A stretch of DNA of 64,000 bases from Pseudoflavonifractor sp050943825 (GCF_050943825.1 NZ_JBMNPX010000010.1:31909-95908); one strand, 5' to 3'; positions 40,240 to 49,331 are shown, counted from the first letter of the stretch. A program made the numbers and translations. Notes: generated from the sequence alone by a model not told the origin.

Positions 40240-40716
40240 TCAGGCCTCTTCATCCTCCTCGCCAACCGGGCGGAGGGGGGAGATATCGTGCTCCAGACAG
40301 ATGGCCGGTCCTTCAGGGGTGAGGGCCTGGAACTCCTCCTGAATCCGCTGGCCAATCTGAAGGGCATTTTCCCGGGAGGCATCCAGTACCATAAGCAGGA
40401 ACTGACAGCTGCTGTACTGGGTGAATACATCCCCCGTCCGCACAGAGCGCTGGATGATCCGGCGCAGCACATCCATATACCGTTCCCGATCCTCCAGGGG
40501 GATAAAATCTCCATTCCTGTCGGTGAGGGTCAGGAGGATGATGTAGGCACTGGAGCCGCTGCGCTGGAGCCCCCGCTCCACGAAGCGGAAAATCCGCCGA
40601 AAGCTGTCGTAATCCTGACAGTAGGCGCCGGGGGCGCGGTATTCCTCCGTCAGATCCTGACGAATGCGCTTCATATCAATATGAATGCCTCTGGCGTTTC
40701 CAGAAAGAATGGTCAT
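40240..40716 (-). CDS. Degenerate GGDEF-like domain protein
   Basis: A 158-residue cytoplasmic protein. The pattern SSAYIILLTLTDRNGDF, then LRRIIQRSVRTGDVFTQYSS and CQFLLMVLDASRENALQIG, follows the diguanylate cyclase fold, but the active-site GGDEF position reads YSSCQF. It therefore cannot make c-di-GMP and probably acts as a binding or interaction domain. Similar degenerate domains occur at the ends of clostridial response regulators; here it stands alone. ATG 40716 follows GGGAGGTGTTTGC. A good promoter lies 50 bp upstream. The fold assignment is from motif pattern only. Confidence 0.6.
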   Translation of the reverse strand: MTILSGNARGIHIDMKRIRQDLTEEYRAPGAYCQDYDSFRRIFRFVERGLQRSGSSAYIILLTLTDRNGDFIPLEDRERYMDVLRRIIQRSVRTGDVFTQYSSCQFLLMVLDASRENALQIGQRIQEEFQALTPEGPAICLEHDISPLRPVGEEDEEA

Positions 40717-40767
40717 GCAAACACCTCCCGGTTATATACAGGGAAGAAAATGTATTATTATTAACAT

Positions 40768-40796
40768 ATAATATCACTCATTGTGTTGGGATTCAA
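40768..40796 (-). promoter_or_regulatory. Promoter of the GGDEF-like gene
   Basis: Minus strand: -35 TTGAAT (40791-40796), 17 bp, -10 TATTAT (40768-40773). Confidence 0.65.
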
Positions 40797-40812
40797 GAGA
40801 GAAATCAAAAAG

Positions 40813-40846
40813 AAAAGCGGAAGGCCATGGGCCTTCCGCTTTTTTG
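40813..40846. terminator. Terminator after ireB
   Basis: A 14-bp stem (40813-40826 with 40830-40843). On the minus strand it follows the ireB stop by about ten bases and ends in TTTTCTTTTTG; T residues also follow on the plus strand. Confidence 0.8.
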
Positions 40847-40856
40847 ACACAAACCA

Positions 40857-41105
40857 TCAGTCTGCCAGATACTTTTTCACCAGTTCCTGGAGCAGCTCGT
40901 CCCGGTCGAGACGGCGGATCAACGCGCGGGCGTTGTTGTAATTGGTGATATAAGTGGGGTCTTCAGAGAGAATGTAACCTACAATCTGATTGATGGGGTT
41001 GTAACCCTTCTCCTGAAGAGAGTTGTAGACAGACGTGAGAATATCCTTAATCTCCTGGTCCTTGTCATAGTTGAGACTGAATTTTCTTGTATAGTCTATC
41101 TCCAT
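40857..41105 (-). CDS. ireB: IreB family regulatory phosphoprotein
   Basis: An 82-residue protein (MEIDYTRKFSLNYDKDQEIK, then LQEKGYNPINQIVGYILSED and the segment up to LIRRLDRDELLQELV). This matches IreB (DUF965), a small dimeric substrate of the Ser/Thr kinase IreK that tunes cephalosporin tolerance in enterococci. ATG 41105 is chosen, following GGGAGGT at ten bases. A GTG overlapping that site is not a plausible start. The usual neighbours alaS and ruvX are not adjacent here. Confidence 0.92.
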   Translation of the reverse strand: MEIDYTRKFSLNYDKDQEIKDILTSVYNSLQEKGYNPINQIVGYILSEDPTYITNYNNARALIRRLDRDELLQELVKKYLAD

Positions 41106-41235
41106 AATCGGGCACACCTCCCAAGGCCATGTCGGCCTGTAACTGTTTTCTATTTTACCCGAAATCCCTTGAGGTGTAAAGAGGAGTTGGGGAAAATTAA
41201 TAAAAGATTTAATCCTTACCGGTAGGGCGGGAAAG

Positions 41236-43635
41236 TCAGCGCAGGACAGCGCCCAGCTCGCTCTCCAGGAGGGCCAGGACGCTCTTGACGTCCTCGTCCG
41301 CCTCGGCGGCGGTGAGGGAGCGGTCGTCAGCCCGGAGGACCAGGTTGAAGGCCACGCTCTTCTTGCCGGCGGGGATGGGGGAGCCGGTGTAGATGTCGAA
41401 GAGCTCGACCTCCTTCAGCAGGCCCTTGGCGCCCTTGAAGATGCACTCCTCAAGCTGGGCCACGGTGATGGCAGCGTCGCACACCACGGCGATGTCGCGG
41501 GTCACGCTGGGGAAGCGGGGGAGAGGCTCGTACCGGGCCTCGGGCGCCCGCTGGGCCATCATGTCGGCAAAGTGGAGCTGGGCGGCGAACACGTCGCAGT
41601 CCATGCCGTAGTTCTGAGCGGTGAGGGGGTGGAGCTGGCCGAACACGCCCAGCATCACGCCGTTGGCCTTCACCTCGGCGCAGCGGCCGGGGTGGAAGGC
41701 GCCGATGTCGCTGCGGGCCTCAAAGGTCACGTTCTTCACGTTCATGGCCGCCAGAATGGCCTCCACCGCGCCCTTGAAGGTGAAGAAGTCCATACCGTCG
41801 CCGTAGGCGCCCAGGGAGAGCATCTGCTGCTCGTCGGCCAGGTCCTGGCCCTCCACGGGGGTGTAGACGGTGGCCAGCTCGTACAGCTTGGCGCTCTTGT
41901 TGCGGTAGCTGAAGTTGCGGGCCAGGGTTTCCAGCATGGAGGGAAGAGCAGTGGTACGCATGACGCTGGTGTCCTCGCCCAGGGGGTTGAGGATGGTCAC
42001 GGACTTGCGCTTGGGGGAGTCGGCGGGCAGCCGGATTTTGTCGTAGTAGGAGGGGGAGATGAAGGAGTAGGTGATGATCTCGCTGAAGCCGAAGCCGCGG
42101 CACAGGGTGCCCAGCTTCCGCTCGGCCTTCTGCTTCTCGGTGTAGCCGCCCTGAGTGGTCTCGCCCTTCATCAGAGTGACGGGAATCTTGTCGTAGCCGT
42201 GGAGACGGGCCACCTCCTCGGCGATGTCGGAGTAGTGCTCCACGTCGCTGCGCCAGGAGGGGACAATGATGGTGTCGCCGTCCAGGGTGAAGTCCAGCCG
42301 CTTGAGCATGGCGCGCATCTCCTCCTCGGAGATATCGGTGCCCAGCAGGCCGTTGATCTTCTCAGGCTCCAGCTTGACGGTGCGGGGGTTCTGGTCGGCG
42401 GCGATGACGTCGATGACGCCGTCAATGACCTCGCCGCAGCCCAGCAGCTCCACCAGCTCGCAGGCCCGCTGAACGCCCTTGTAGGTGTTCATGGGGTCCA
42501 GGCCCTTCTCGTACCGGGCGGAGGCGTCGGTGCGCATGCCCAGGGCGGTGGCGGTGCGGCGGATGGACACGCCGTTGAAGTTGGCGGACTCAAACACCAC
42601 CATGGCGGTGTCGCCCACAATCTCGGAGTTGGCGCCGCCCATAACGCCGGCCACGCCCACGGGCTTGTGCTCGTCGCAGATGCACAGCATGGAGGTGGTC
42701 AGCTTGCGGTCGTTGCCGTCCAGGGTCTGGATGACCTCGCCCTCACGGGCGGTGCGGACCACAATCTTGCCGCCGTCCACGCAGGAGAAGTCGAAGGCGT
42801 GCATGGGCTGGCCGTACTCCAGCATGACGTAGTTGGTGATGTCCACGATGTTGTTGATGGGGCGCACGCCGGAGGCACGCAGCCGCTCCCGCATCCACAG
42901 GGGGGAGGGGGCGATCTTCACGTTGCGCACCATGCGGGCGGTGTACCGGGGGCACAGCTCCGGGTCCTCAATCTCCACGTCCAGCAGCTCGGCGATGCTG
43001 GTGCCGTCGGTGCCCTTGACCTCGGGGGTGTGGAGGGAGAGGGGCTTGTCGAAGGTGGCGGCGGTCTCACGGGCCAGGCCGATGACGCTCAGGCAGTCGG
43101 GCCTGTTGGGGGTGATCTCGAACTCCACGATGTGGTCGTTCAGGCCCAGCAGGGTGGGGATGTCGTCGCCGGGCTGGGGGTTCTTGGCGGCCAGGTCGGG
43201 GTCGCTCTGGAGGATGAAGATGCCGTCCACCACGCTGTGGGGCCAGTCGTGGTCGGTCATGCCCAGCTCCTTGTAGGAGCACAGCATACCGTTGGAGACC
43301 TCGCCCCGCAGCTTGCCGGCGGTGATGTGCACGCCGCCGGGCAGCCAGGAGTCGTCCTTGGCCACAGGCACCAGGTCGCCCACGGACACGTTCTGGGCGC
43401 CGGTGACGATCTGGACGGTCTCGCCGCCCACGTCCACCTGGCAGATCCACATGTGGTCGGAGTTGGGGTGGCGCTCCATGGACAGCACCTTGCCCACCAC
43501 CACGTTCTTAATCTCCTGACCCTCCACGGTCACGCCCTCCACCTTGGAGCCGGAGAGGGTCATGGCGTCGCAGTATTCCTTGTCGCCGACGGATACGTCC
43601 ACGAACTCCGTCAGCCATTTTCTCGAAAGATCCAT
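41236..43635 (-). CDS. pheT: Phenylalanine--tRNA ligase beta subunit
   Basis: A 799-residue subunit of the (alpha-beta)2 synthetase. It has an N-terminal B1 domain with a tRNA-binding OB fold (VVVGKVLSMERHPNSDHMWI, then CQVDVGGETVQIVTGAQNV), B3/B4 editing region, B5 domain and a C-terminal anticodon-binding FDX-ACB domain (PRFPSVTRDIAVVCD, then YTGSPIPAGKKSVAFNLVLR). Length is normal for bacteria. ATG 43635 follows GAAAGGACGAGAATAGAG. It is 65 bp downstream of pheS on the same T-box-controlled transcript. Confidence 0.95.
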   Translation of the reverse strand: MDLSRKWLTEFVDVSVGDKEYCDAMTLSGSKVEGVTVEGQEIKNVVVGKVLSMERHPNSDHMWICQVDVGGETVQIVTGAQNVSVGDLVPVAKDDSWLPGGVHITAGKLRGEVSNGMLCSYKELGMTDHDWPHSVVDGIFILQSDPDLAAKNPQPGDDIPTLLGLNDHIVEFEITPNRPDCLSVIGLARETAATFDKPLSLHTPEVKGTDGTSIAELLDVEIEDPELCPRYTARMVRNVKIAPSPLWMRERLRASGVRPINNIVDITNYVMLEYGQPMHAFDFSCVDGGKIVVRTAREGEVIQTLDGNDRKLTTSMLCICDEHKPVGVAGVMGGANSEIVGDTAMVVFESANFNGVSIRRTATALGMRTDASARYEKGLDPMNTYKGVQRACELVELLGCGEVIDGVIDVIAADQNPRTVKLEPEKINGLLGTDISEEEMRAMLKRLDFTLDGDTIIVPSWRSDVEHYSDIAEEVARLHGYDKIPVTLMKGETTQGGYTEKQKAERKLGTLCRGFGFSEIITYSFISPSYYDKIRLPADSPKRKSVTILNPLGEDTSVMRTTALPSMLETLARNFSYRNKSAKLYELATVYTPVEGQDLADEQQMLSLGAYGDGMDFFTFKGAVEAILAAMNVKNVTFEARSDIGAFHPGRCAEVKANGVMLGVFGQLHPLTAQNYGMDCDVFAAQLHFADMMAQRAPEARYEPLPRFPSVTRDIAVVCDAAITVAQLEECIFKGAKGLLKEVELFDIYTGSPIPAGKKSVAFNLVLRADDRSLTAAEADEDVKSVLALLESELGAVLR

Positions 43636-43700
43636 TCTCTATTCTCGTCCTTTCCGTCCGCCCGGGGACCGGGGGACGCGGTGTATTTCAAAGGTATGGC

Positions 43701-44726
43701 TCAGAACTGGCTGAGGAAGCGCATGTCGTTCTCGAAGATGAGCCGCAGGTCGGTGATGGAGAAGCGGCGCATGGCCATACGCTCCACGCCGATGCCGAAA
43801 GCGAAGCCGGAGTACACATCGGTGTCGATGCCGCAGCCCTCCAGCACCTTGGGGTGGACCATGCCGGCGCCCAGCAGCTCAATCCAGCCCTCGCCCTTGC
43901 ACACCCGGCAGCCCTTGCCGCCGCAGGCGTGGCACTGGACGTCCACCTCGCAGGAGGGCTCGGTGAAGGGGAAGTGGTGGGGACGGAAACGGGTCTTGGT
44001 GCCCTTGCCGTAGAGGGCCTCCACGAAGGCGTTGAGGGTGCCCTTCAGGTCGGCCATGGTGACGCCCTTGTCGATGACCAGGCCCTCCACCTGATGGAAC
44101 ATGGGGGAGTGGGTGGCGTCCACCTCGTCCTTGCGGTACACACGGCCGGGGGCGATGATGCGGATGGGGGGCTTCTGGTTCTCCATGACCCGGACCTGCA
44201 TGGGAGAGGTCTGGGTGCGCAGCAGCAGGGAGGAGTCCTCCTTGATATAGAAGGTGTCGCCCCACTCACGGGCGGGGTGGCCCTCTTCGGTGTTGAGCTT
44301 GGTGAAGTTGTACTCGGCCAGCTCAATCTCGGGGCCCTCGGCCACCTGGAAGCCCATGCCGATGAAGATCTCCTTCAGCTCGTCCAGAGCGATGGACATG
44401 GGGTGCTTGTGGCCCAGTTCAGGCCGCTTGCCGGGGATGGTCACGTCCAGCTTCTCAGCCTCCAGCCGCTGGTTGAGGGCGGCCTCCTCGATGGCCTTCT
44501 GCCGCTGGGAGAGGGCCTCGGTGAGGGCCTCACGGACCTCGTTGGCCAGCTGACCCATGACGGGCCGCTCCTCGGCGGACAGGGAGCCCATCATCTTCAG
44601 AACGGCGGTGAGCTCACCCTTCTTACCCAGGTACTTGACCCGCAGGCCGTCCAGCTCCTGGGCGTCCTTGGCACCGGCCAGGGCCGCCAGGGCCTCGGCA
44701 CGGATCTGTTCCAGTTTTTCCTTCAT
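43701..44726 (-). CDS. pheS: Phenylalanine--tRNA ligase alpha subunit
   Basis: A 341-residue catalytic subunit charging tRNA-Phe. It has an N-terminal coiled coil and the class II synthetase core: motif 2 region RIIAPGRVYRKDEVDATHSP, the Phe-binding segment HHFPFTEPSCEVDV, and motif 3 FGIGVERMAMRRF. A four-cysteine zinc-like insert (CHACGGKGCRVCKG) is seen in a subset of family members. ATG 44726 follows AAAAAGGAGTTGCAGCT. The gene is preceded by a long leader with a T-box. Confidence 0.95.
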   Translation of the reverse strand: MKEKLEQIRAEALAALAGAKDAQELDGLRVKYLGKKGELTAVLKMMGSLSAEERPVMGQLANEVREALTEALSQRQKAIEEAALNQRLEAEKLDVTIPGKRPELGHKHPMSIALDELKEIFIGMGFQVAEGPEIELAEYNFTKLNTEEGHPAREWGDTFYIKEDSSLLLRTQTSPMQVRVMENQKPPIRIIAPGRVYRKDEVDATHSPMFHQVEGLVIDKGVTMADLKGTLNAFVEALYGKGTKTRFRPHHFPFTEPSCEVDVQCHACGGKGCRVCKGEGWIELLGAGMVHPKVLEGCGIDTDVYSGFAFGIGVERMAMRRFSITDLRLIFENDMRFLSQF

Positions 44727-44960
44727 AGCTGCAACTCCTTTTTCTGGACGGCCGGCAAGCCGACCGCCCTCACTTTACAAGCCAGGCGTCCATGTCTGCG
44801 CAGCAAACTTCATGCGCCAAAAGCACACTGCGGAAATAGGCAAAGGCCAGCGGCGCATGGAGTTTATGCGCATATGGGCCGTTCCGGCCCATGCGCTTTG
44901 ATTCCATGGTCGTGCCGCCGGAGGCGGCACAGAGCCTTTTTTGTTATGCTTTTGCATAAC

Positions 44961-45195
44961 AAAAAAGCCTTTCCTCCCAATTGCTTGGGACGAAAGGCAA
45001 ACCTTCCGCGGTACCACCCGCATTCGCGCGCAGACGCGCACGCACTTGATGCCGCTGTAACGGATGGCAAACCGTCCGCGTCTTTCCCCGCGGCCGCTCC
45101 CAGGCGAACCAAGCGCGTGCTCCGCAGGCGGCTTTCAGCCGGTGACCGCCATTCTCTGTTCCGAAGTTTCCGCGCTATTTTCCTGTTCCTCGCGT
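44961..45195 (-). promoter_or_regulatory. T-box riboswitch controlling pheST
   Basis: On the minus strand the leader carries the conserved T-box sequence TGGTACCGCGG (45006-45016). A terminator follows: GCCTTTC and TCCCAA pair with TTGGGA and GAAAGGC at 44967-44998, then TTTTTT. A stem I region upstream includes the GCTGAAAGCCGCC segment. A TTC triplet at 45106-45108 is a candidate phenylalanine specifier codon. Uncharged tRNA-Phe would pair with it and block the terminator. The 234 bp between the terminator and pheS (44727-44960) hold several hairpins and a 45-codon frame without a ribosome site. Confidence 0.88.
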
Positions 45196-45208
45196 TTCGT
45201 TACCGCCA

Positions 45209-45237
45209 AATATACCACAATAGCGGAAAAATTGCAA
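45209..45237 (-). promoter_or_regulatory. pheST promoter
   Basis: Minus strand: -35 TTGCAA (45232-45237), 17 bp, -10 TATATT (45209-45214), directly ahead of the T-box leader. Confidence 0.75.
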
Positions 45238-45286
45238 GATGAATTTGGGCCATTTGGGGCGAATGGGCAAAGAAGCGCCGTGACGA

Positions 45287-45315
45287 TTGACGGAACGTGC
45301 GGGGTGCCATATAAT
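45287..45315 (+). promoter_or_regulatory. nnr promoter
   Basis: The -35 TTGACG (45287-45292) and perfect -10 TATAAT (45310-45315) are 17 bp apart. It lies about 50 bp from the divergent pheST promoter. Confidence 0.75.
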
Positions 45316-45371
45316 ATAGGCCTATTAGGGCCTGAGGGCCGGGAAAGAGAGAAAGAGGAGCGTGATCCGCA

Positions 45372-46901
45372 ATGAATATCGCCACAGCGGCACAGATGCG
45401 GGAGATGGACCGGACAGCCATAGAGGAGCGGGGGATACCCTCGGTACAGCTGATGGAGGCGGCGGCCTGCGCGGTGGCCCGCGGGGTCAGCGAGCTGGCC
45501 GGAGGCAAGACGGATGGCCGTGCGGTGCTGTTCTGCGGCCCCGGCAACAACGGCGGCGACGGCGTGGCTGCCGCCCGCTTCCTGCTGGAGATGGGCTGGG
45601 AGGTACGCTGCGTCCTGGTGGGCAAGCGGGAGAAGATGAGCGCCGACTGCCGGGAGATGGAGCGCCGGCTGGAGCAATCGGGCGGAAAGCTGGAGGACTT
45701 TACAGATTCTGACCCCCAGTTTGCGGCCTGGAGCCTGGAGGCCGACGTGATGGTGGACGCCCTCTTCGGCATCGGCCTGAACACGGCTCTGCGGGGCGAC
45801 GCGGTGACGGCGGTGCAGATGATGAACACCTGCGGCGTGCCGGTGGTGTCGGTGGACATCGCCAGCGGCGTGGAGGCGGACACGGGCAGGGTGCTGGGCA
45901 CGGCGGTAAACGCTGCAAAGACAGTTACCTTTACACTGCCCAAGGCCGGACATTTTGTGGGCAAGGGTGGTCTGTGCTGCGGGGCGCTGGAGGTGGTGGA
46001 CATCGGCATCCCCGATGACCTGGTCCGGCGGGAGTCCTACCCGGTGACCAGCGTGGACCGGAGCAGGGTGTCCCTGCCTGTCCGGCCCCGTGACGCCCAT
46101 AAGGGCGACTTCGGCCGGGTGTACATCCTGGGCGGCAGCGTGGGGCTGTCGGGCGCGCCGGTGCTGGCGGCCCAGGCGGCGGTGCGCACCGGCGCGGGCC
46201 TGGTGACGGTGGGCGTGCCCGCCCCTGTGTGGCCTGTGGCGGCCGCCAAGCTGGACGAGGCCATGCCCCATCCGCTGCCCGCGGGCAAGGACGGCAGGCT
46301 GGAGCTGGGGGCCACCATTCCTCTGCTGGAGAAGCTGAACGGCCAGGGGGTGTGTCTGCTGGGCCCCGGCCTGGGGAATTCCAATACGGTGGGGGCTGTA
46401 GTGCGCAGCGTCCTGACCGAGACCAGCCTGCCGGTGGTGCTGGACGCCGACGGCATAAATGCGCTGGTGGGGCATATGGATGTACTGGATGACCGTGGGG
46501 CCTGCACCATTCTCACCCCTCACGACGGGGAGTTTGCCCGGCTGACGGGGGCCCTGCCTGGGGAGGACCGGCTGGCTGTGGCACGGGACTTTGCGGTGGC
46601 ACACAGCTGCTGCCTGGTGCTGAAGGGGCACCGGACCATCACCGCCTTCCCCGACGGGACGGCCTACATCAACACCACCGGCAACCCGGGCATGGCCAAG
46701 GGGGGCAGCGGGGATGTGCTCTCCGGTATTCTGGTGTCCCTGCTGGGCCAGGGCTTCACGCCCCGTGAAGCGGCGCCGCTGGCGGTGTGGATTCACGGCC
46801 GGGCGGGAGACCTGTGTGCCGAGGCCATGGGGGAGTACAGCATGACCCCCACGGACATCATCCGCATGCTGCCCCGGGTGATGCGGGAGCTGACGAAGTA
46901 A
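45372..46901 (+). CDS. nnr: Bifunctional NAD(P)H-hydrate epimerase / ADP-dependent dehydratase
   Basis: A 509-residue metabolite-repair enzyme that converts damaged NAD(P)HX back to NAD(P)H. The N-terminal epimerase (YjeF_N) shows LFCGPGNNGGDGVAAARFL. The C-terminal ribokinase-like dehydratase (YjeF_C) shows KGDFGRVYILGGSVGLSGAP and GNPGMAKGGSGDVLSGIL. ATG 45372 follows AGAGGAG. It starts a cluster with a LolA/GerS-like lipoprotein and alr, an order familiar from other Clostridia. Confidence 0.95.
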   Translation: MNIATAAQMREMDRTAIEERGIPSVQLMEAAACAVARGVSELAGGKTDGRAVLFCGPGNNGGDGVAAARFLLEMGWEVRCVLVGKREKMSADCREMERRLEQSGGKLEDFTDSDPQFAAWSLEADVMVDALFGIGLNTALRGDAVTAVQMMNTCGVPVVSVDIASGVEADTGRVLGTAVNAAKTVTFTLPKAGHFVGKGGLCCGALEVVDIGIPDDLVRRESYPVTSVDRSRVSLPVRPRDAHKGDFGRVYILGGSVGLSGAPVLAAQAAVRTGAGLVTVGVPAPVWPVAAAKLDEAMPHPLPAGKDGRLELGATIPLLEKLNGQGVCLLGPGLGNSNTVGAVVRSVLTETSLPVVLDADGINALVGHMDVLDDRGACTILTPHDGEFARLTGALPGEDRLAVARDFAVAHSCCLVLKGHRTITAFPDGTAYINTTGNPGMAKGGSGDVLSGILVSLLGQGFTPREAAPLAVWIHGRAGDLCAEAMGEYSMTPTDIIRMLPRVMRELTK

Positions 46902-46922
46902 TCGGACAGGGAGGAGAGGCTT

Positions 46923-47528
46923 GTGCGCCGGAGGGCAATCGGTGCACAGATGATAATCCTGGCCCTTGTGCTGTTGGCCGGCTGTGGCCGGGACAGCGGA
47001 GCGGGGCAGGGAGCGGAGGAGCTGGCGCTGGAGATTCGCACGGAGTACATCGGCATGACGGCTCTGTCCGCCGGGATGGAGGTCACGGCGGACTACGGCG
47101 AGCGGGTCTATACCTACGGCATGGCCCTGGCCTGGGACCAGACGGCGGGGACCACCCTCACCCTGACCGCACCCGAGGAGGTGGCGGGCATCACCGTAAG
47201 GATTGGGGACGAGGACACCGCCCTGGAGTACGACGGCGTCCGGCTGGAGACCGGACCGCTGTCGGAGGAGGGGCTTTCACCGGTGGATGCGGTGCCCGCC
47301 CTGCTCAAACAGGTGCGGGAGGGGTTCATCGCCGAGAGCTGCGCCGAGCAGCTGGGGGAGCAGGACGCCCTGCGGGTGTGCTACCGTGCGCCGGAGGCCC
47401 AGCCGGGCACCGGTACCGAGACCACCGTCTGGTTTGATTCCACCACCCACGCCTTGCTCCGGGCGGAGATGGCGGTGGACGGCTTCACCGTTCTCCAGTG
47501 TGTGTTTTCCGATTTCCAGATGGTTTAG
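46923..47528 (+). CDS. GerS/LolA-like lipoprotein
   Basis: A 201-residue lipoprotein starting at GTG 46923 after GGGAGGAGAGGCTT. The signal segment MIILALVLLAGCGRDSG has a clear LAGC lipobox. The mature part has alternating beta segments, ending TTVWFDSTTHALLRAEMAVD and FTVLQCVFSDFQ, reminiscent of the LolA/LolB fold. Its place between nnr and alr is where Clostridia carry outer-membrane-lipoprotein-carrier-like proteins such as the germination factor GerS. Assignment rests on position and style; a germination role is a guess. Confidence 0.6.
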   Translation: MRRRAIGAQMIILALVLLAGCGRDSGAGQGAEELALEIRTEYIGMTALSAGMEVTADYGERVYTYGMALAWDQTAGTTLTLTAPEEVAGITVRIGDEDTALEYDGVRLETGPLSEEGLSPVDAVPALLKQVREGFIAESCAEQLGEQDALRVCYRAPEAQPGTGTETTVWFDSTTHALLRAEMAVDGFTVLQCVFSDFQMV

Positions 47529-47538
47529 AGAAAATATA

Positions 47539-47570
47539 AGGAGGGCTGCCCACAGCGGGGCAGCCCTCCT
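47539..47570. terminator. Terminator after the GerS-like gene
   Basis: A perfect 13-bp stem (47539-47551 with 47558-47570) lies between convergent genes, with modest T content on both sides. Confidence 0.7.
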
Positions 47571-47599
47571 GTTGTGCGTATGGGATTGTCCGGCCGGAC

Positions 47600-48004
47600 T
47601 TACTCGCCCTGACCGTCGTCCTTGCGCTCACCGCCGAAGTCGATGACGTTGTCCTCCACGGTGCTTTCGGCGGCCTCGGCAGCCTCAGCGGCAGCGGCCT
47701 CAGCAGCAGCCTGCTCGGCGGCCTCCTTGGCGTCCAGCTCAGCCAGCTTGCGGCGCAGTTCCTCACGGCCGGCGGCGTCCAGGCTTTCCAGATACTCCTG
47801 GCGGGCCTTCTCACGGCGCTCCGCGGCTACCTGCTCGCCCTTGCGGCGCAGCTCTTCGCTGGCAGCCTTGCCCTTCTCCAGGGTCTCGGCGCCCTTTTCG
47901 GCGCACACCTTGCCCACCTCAACGGCCTTTTCGGTCAGGATGGCGACGGCGCCCACGCCTGCCATGGCGATGTTGGCCAGGTCCTTGCCCAGATCTTCTA
48001 ACAT
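47600..48004 (-). CDS. Ala/Glu-rich coiled-coil protein
   Basis: A 134-residue protein starting MLEDLGKDLANIAMAGVGAV at ATG 48004 after GAGGAGGAATTTTAT. A short hydrophobic or amphipathic N-terminal segment (residues 8-30) is followed by a long charged helix (AEKGAETLEKGKAASEELRR onward), an Ala-rich stretch and an acidic tail. The heptad pattern suggests a coiled coil similar in style to phasin or YtxH-like proteins. No catalytic motif. It interrupts the nnr-lipoprotein-alr cluster on the opposite strand. Function unknown. Confidence 0.6.
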   Translation of the reverse strand: MLEDLGKDLANIAMAGVGAVAILTEKAVEVGKVCAEKGAETLEKGKAASEELRRKGEQVAAERREKARQEYLESLDAAGREELRRKLAELDAKEAAEQAAAEAAAAEAAEAAESTVEDNVIDFGGERKDDGQGE

Positions 48005-48120
48005 ATAAAATTCCTCCTCAAAACAGAAATGTCGGTTTGGTTTGGGATTTGTTTTACTGTCCATATTATAACGGCAGCGGATTCATTTATCATTGCTAAA
48101 TTATGAACGGCAGATTAATC

Positions 48121-48149
48121 TTTCCTTTATAACAGGTTAATGCTATAAT
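48121..48149 (+). promoter_or_regulatory. alr promoter
   Basis: A perfect -10 TATAAT (48144-48149) with a weak -35 TTTCCT (48121-48126) at 17 bp, 39 bp before ATG. Confidence 0.5.
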
Positions 48150-48188
48150 GATAGGGACTTTTGGCATATCAGTGAAGAAGGTTGACAA

Positions 48189-49331
48189 ATGGAACGTATG
48201 CAGACAAGAACCTGGCGGGAAATTTCCCTCGCCAATCTGGAACATAATTACCGGGCCCTGCGGGCCCTGCTGTCCCAGGGGTGCCGTTTCCTGGGGGTGG
48301 TGAAGGCCAATGCCTACGGCAACGGCGCAGTGCCTGTGGCCAAGCGGCTGGAGGAGCTGGGTGCGGAGTACCTGGCAGTGGCCTGTGTGGACGAGGCGGC
48401 CGAGCTGCGGGAGGCGGGGGTAAAGACTCCCATCCTGGTGCTGGGCGACACGCCCAATGAGTGCGCGGCCGACCTGCTGCGGCTGGACCTGACCCAGAAC
48501 GTGCCCGACCTGGAGACCGCCCGCGCCCTCTCGGCGGCGGCGGTGGCTGCGGGCAAGACCATGAAGGTCCATATGAAGGTGGACACCGGCATGTCCCGGC
48601 TGGGCTTCCTCTGCGATGAGGCCCACATGGACGCCTCTGTGGAGGCGTTGGCCGCTGCCAGCCGTCTGCCCGGCCTGGAGGCGGAGGGCATTTTTACCCA
48701 CTTCTCCGACTCTGACGGCAATGAGGAGTACACCATGCTCCAGTTTGGCCGCTTCCTAGCGGTGCTGGACCGTCTGGCGGAGCGCGGCATTACCTTCCCC
48801 ATCCGTCATTGCGCCAACAGCGGCGCTGTGCTACACTATCCCTGTACTTATCTGGACATGGTCCGGCCGGGCATCGCGCTCTACGGCCACTATCCCGCCC
48901 CCGACTGCGAGGGGCTGGACGGCCCCGGCCTGCGCCCGGTGATGGAGCTGAAGAGCCGCATCGCGGCGGTGCGGGCGCTGCCTGCCGGAACCTGCGTCAG
49001 CTACGGCCGCACCTGTACCCTTCAGCGGGACAGCCTGCTGGCGGTGGTGCCCATCGGCTACGCCGACGGTCTGCCCCGCCTGTGCTCCAACGGCCTGGAG
49101 ATGCTGGTCCGTGGACAGCGGGCCCCCATCGTGGGCCGGGTGTGCATGGACATGTGCATGCTGGATGTGACCGATATCCCCGGCGTCCAGCCCGGCGACG
49201 TGGCCACCGTCTACGGCAGCGACGGCGACGAGACCGTCACCGTGGAGGCCGCGGCGGAACGGGCGGGGACCATCCAGTATGAACTGCTCTGCGCTGTCTC
49301 CGAGCGGGTGCCCCGGGTGTACCAGGGGTAA
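48189..49331 (+). CDS. alr: Alanine racemase
   Basis: A 380-residue PLP enzyme that makes D-alanine for peptidoglycan. The PLP lysine is in FLGVVKANAYGNGAVPVA (the usual YGHG is YGNG here). The C-terminal domain carries the second catalytic residue in CVSYGRTCTLQ (Tyr) and GRVCMDMCMLDV. ATG 48189 follows GAAGAAGGTTGACAA; a second ATG three codons on is possible. It is followed, after a 444-bp spacer, by mazF, echoing the alr-mazEF order of Bacillus and Clostridia. Confidence 0.95.
   Translation: MERMQTRTWREISLANLEHNYRALRALLSQGCRFLGVVKANAYGNGAVPVAKRLEELGAEYLAVACVDEAAELREAGVKTPILVLGDTPNECAADLLRLDLTQNVPDLETARALSAAAVAAGKTMKVHMKVDTGMSRLGFLCDEAHMDASVEALAAASRLPGLEAEGIFTHFSDSDGNEEYTMLQFGRFLAVLDRLAERGITFPIRHCANSGAVLHYPCTYLDMVRPGIALYGHYPAPDCEGLDGPGLRPVMELKSRIAAVRALPAGTCVSYGRTCTLQRDSLLAVVPIGYADGLPRLCSNGLEMLVRGQRAPIVGRVCMDMCMLDVTDIPGVQPGDVATVYGSDGDETVTVEAAAERAGTIQYELLCAVSERVPRVYQG

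Noticed and set aside
41572..44013. An 813-codon plus-strand frame opposite pheT and pheS
   Set aside because: Antisense shadow; composition is Gly/Val/His/Leu repeats. pheST are complete on the minus strand under a T-box.
44789..44926. A 45-codon minus-strand frame (starting MESKRMGRNGPYAHK) between the T-box and pheS
   Set aside because: No ribosome site precedes it, and it lies across several hairpins. It is better read as untranslated leader.
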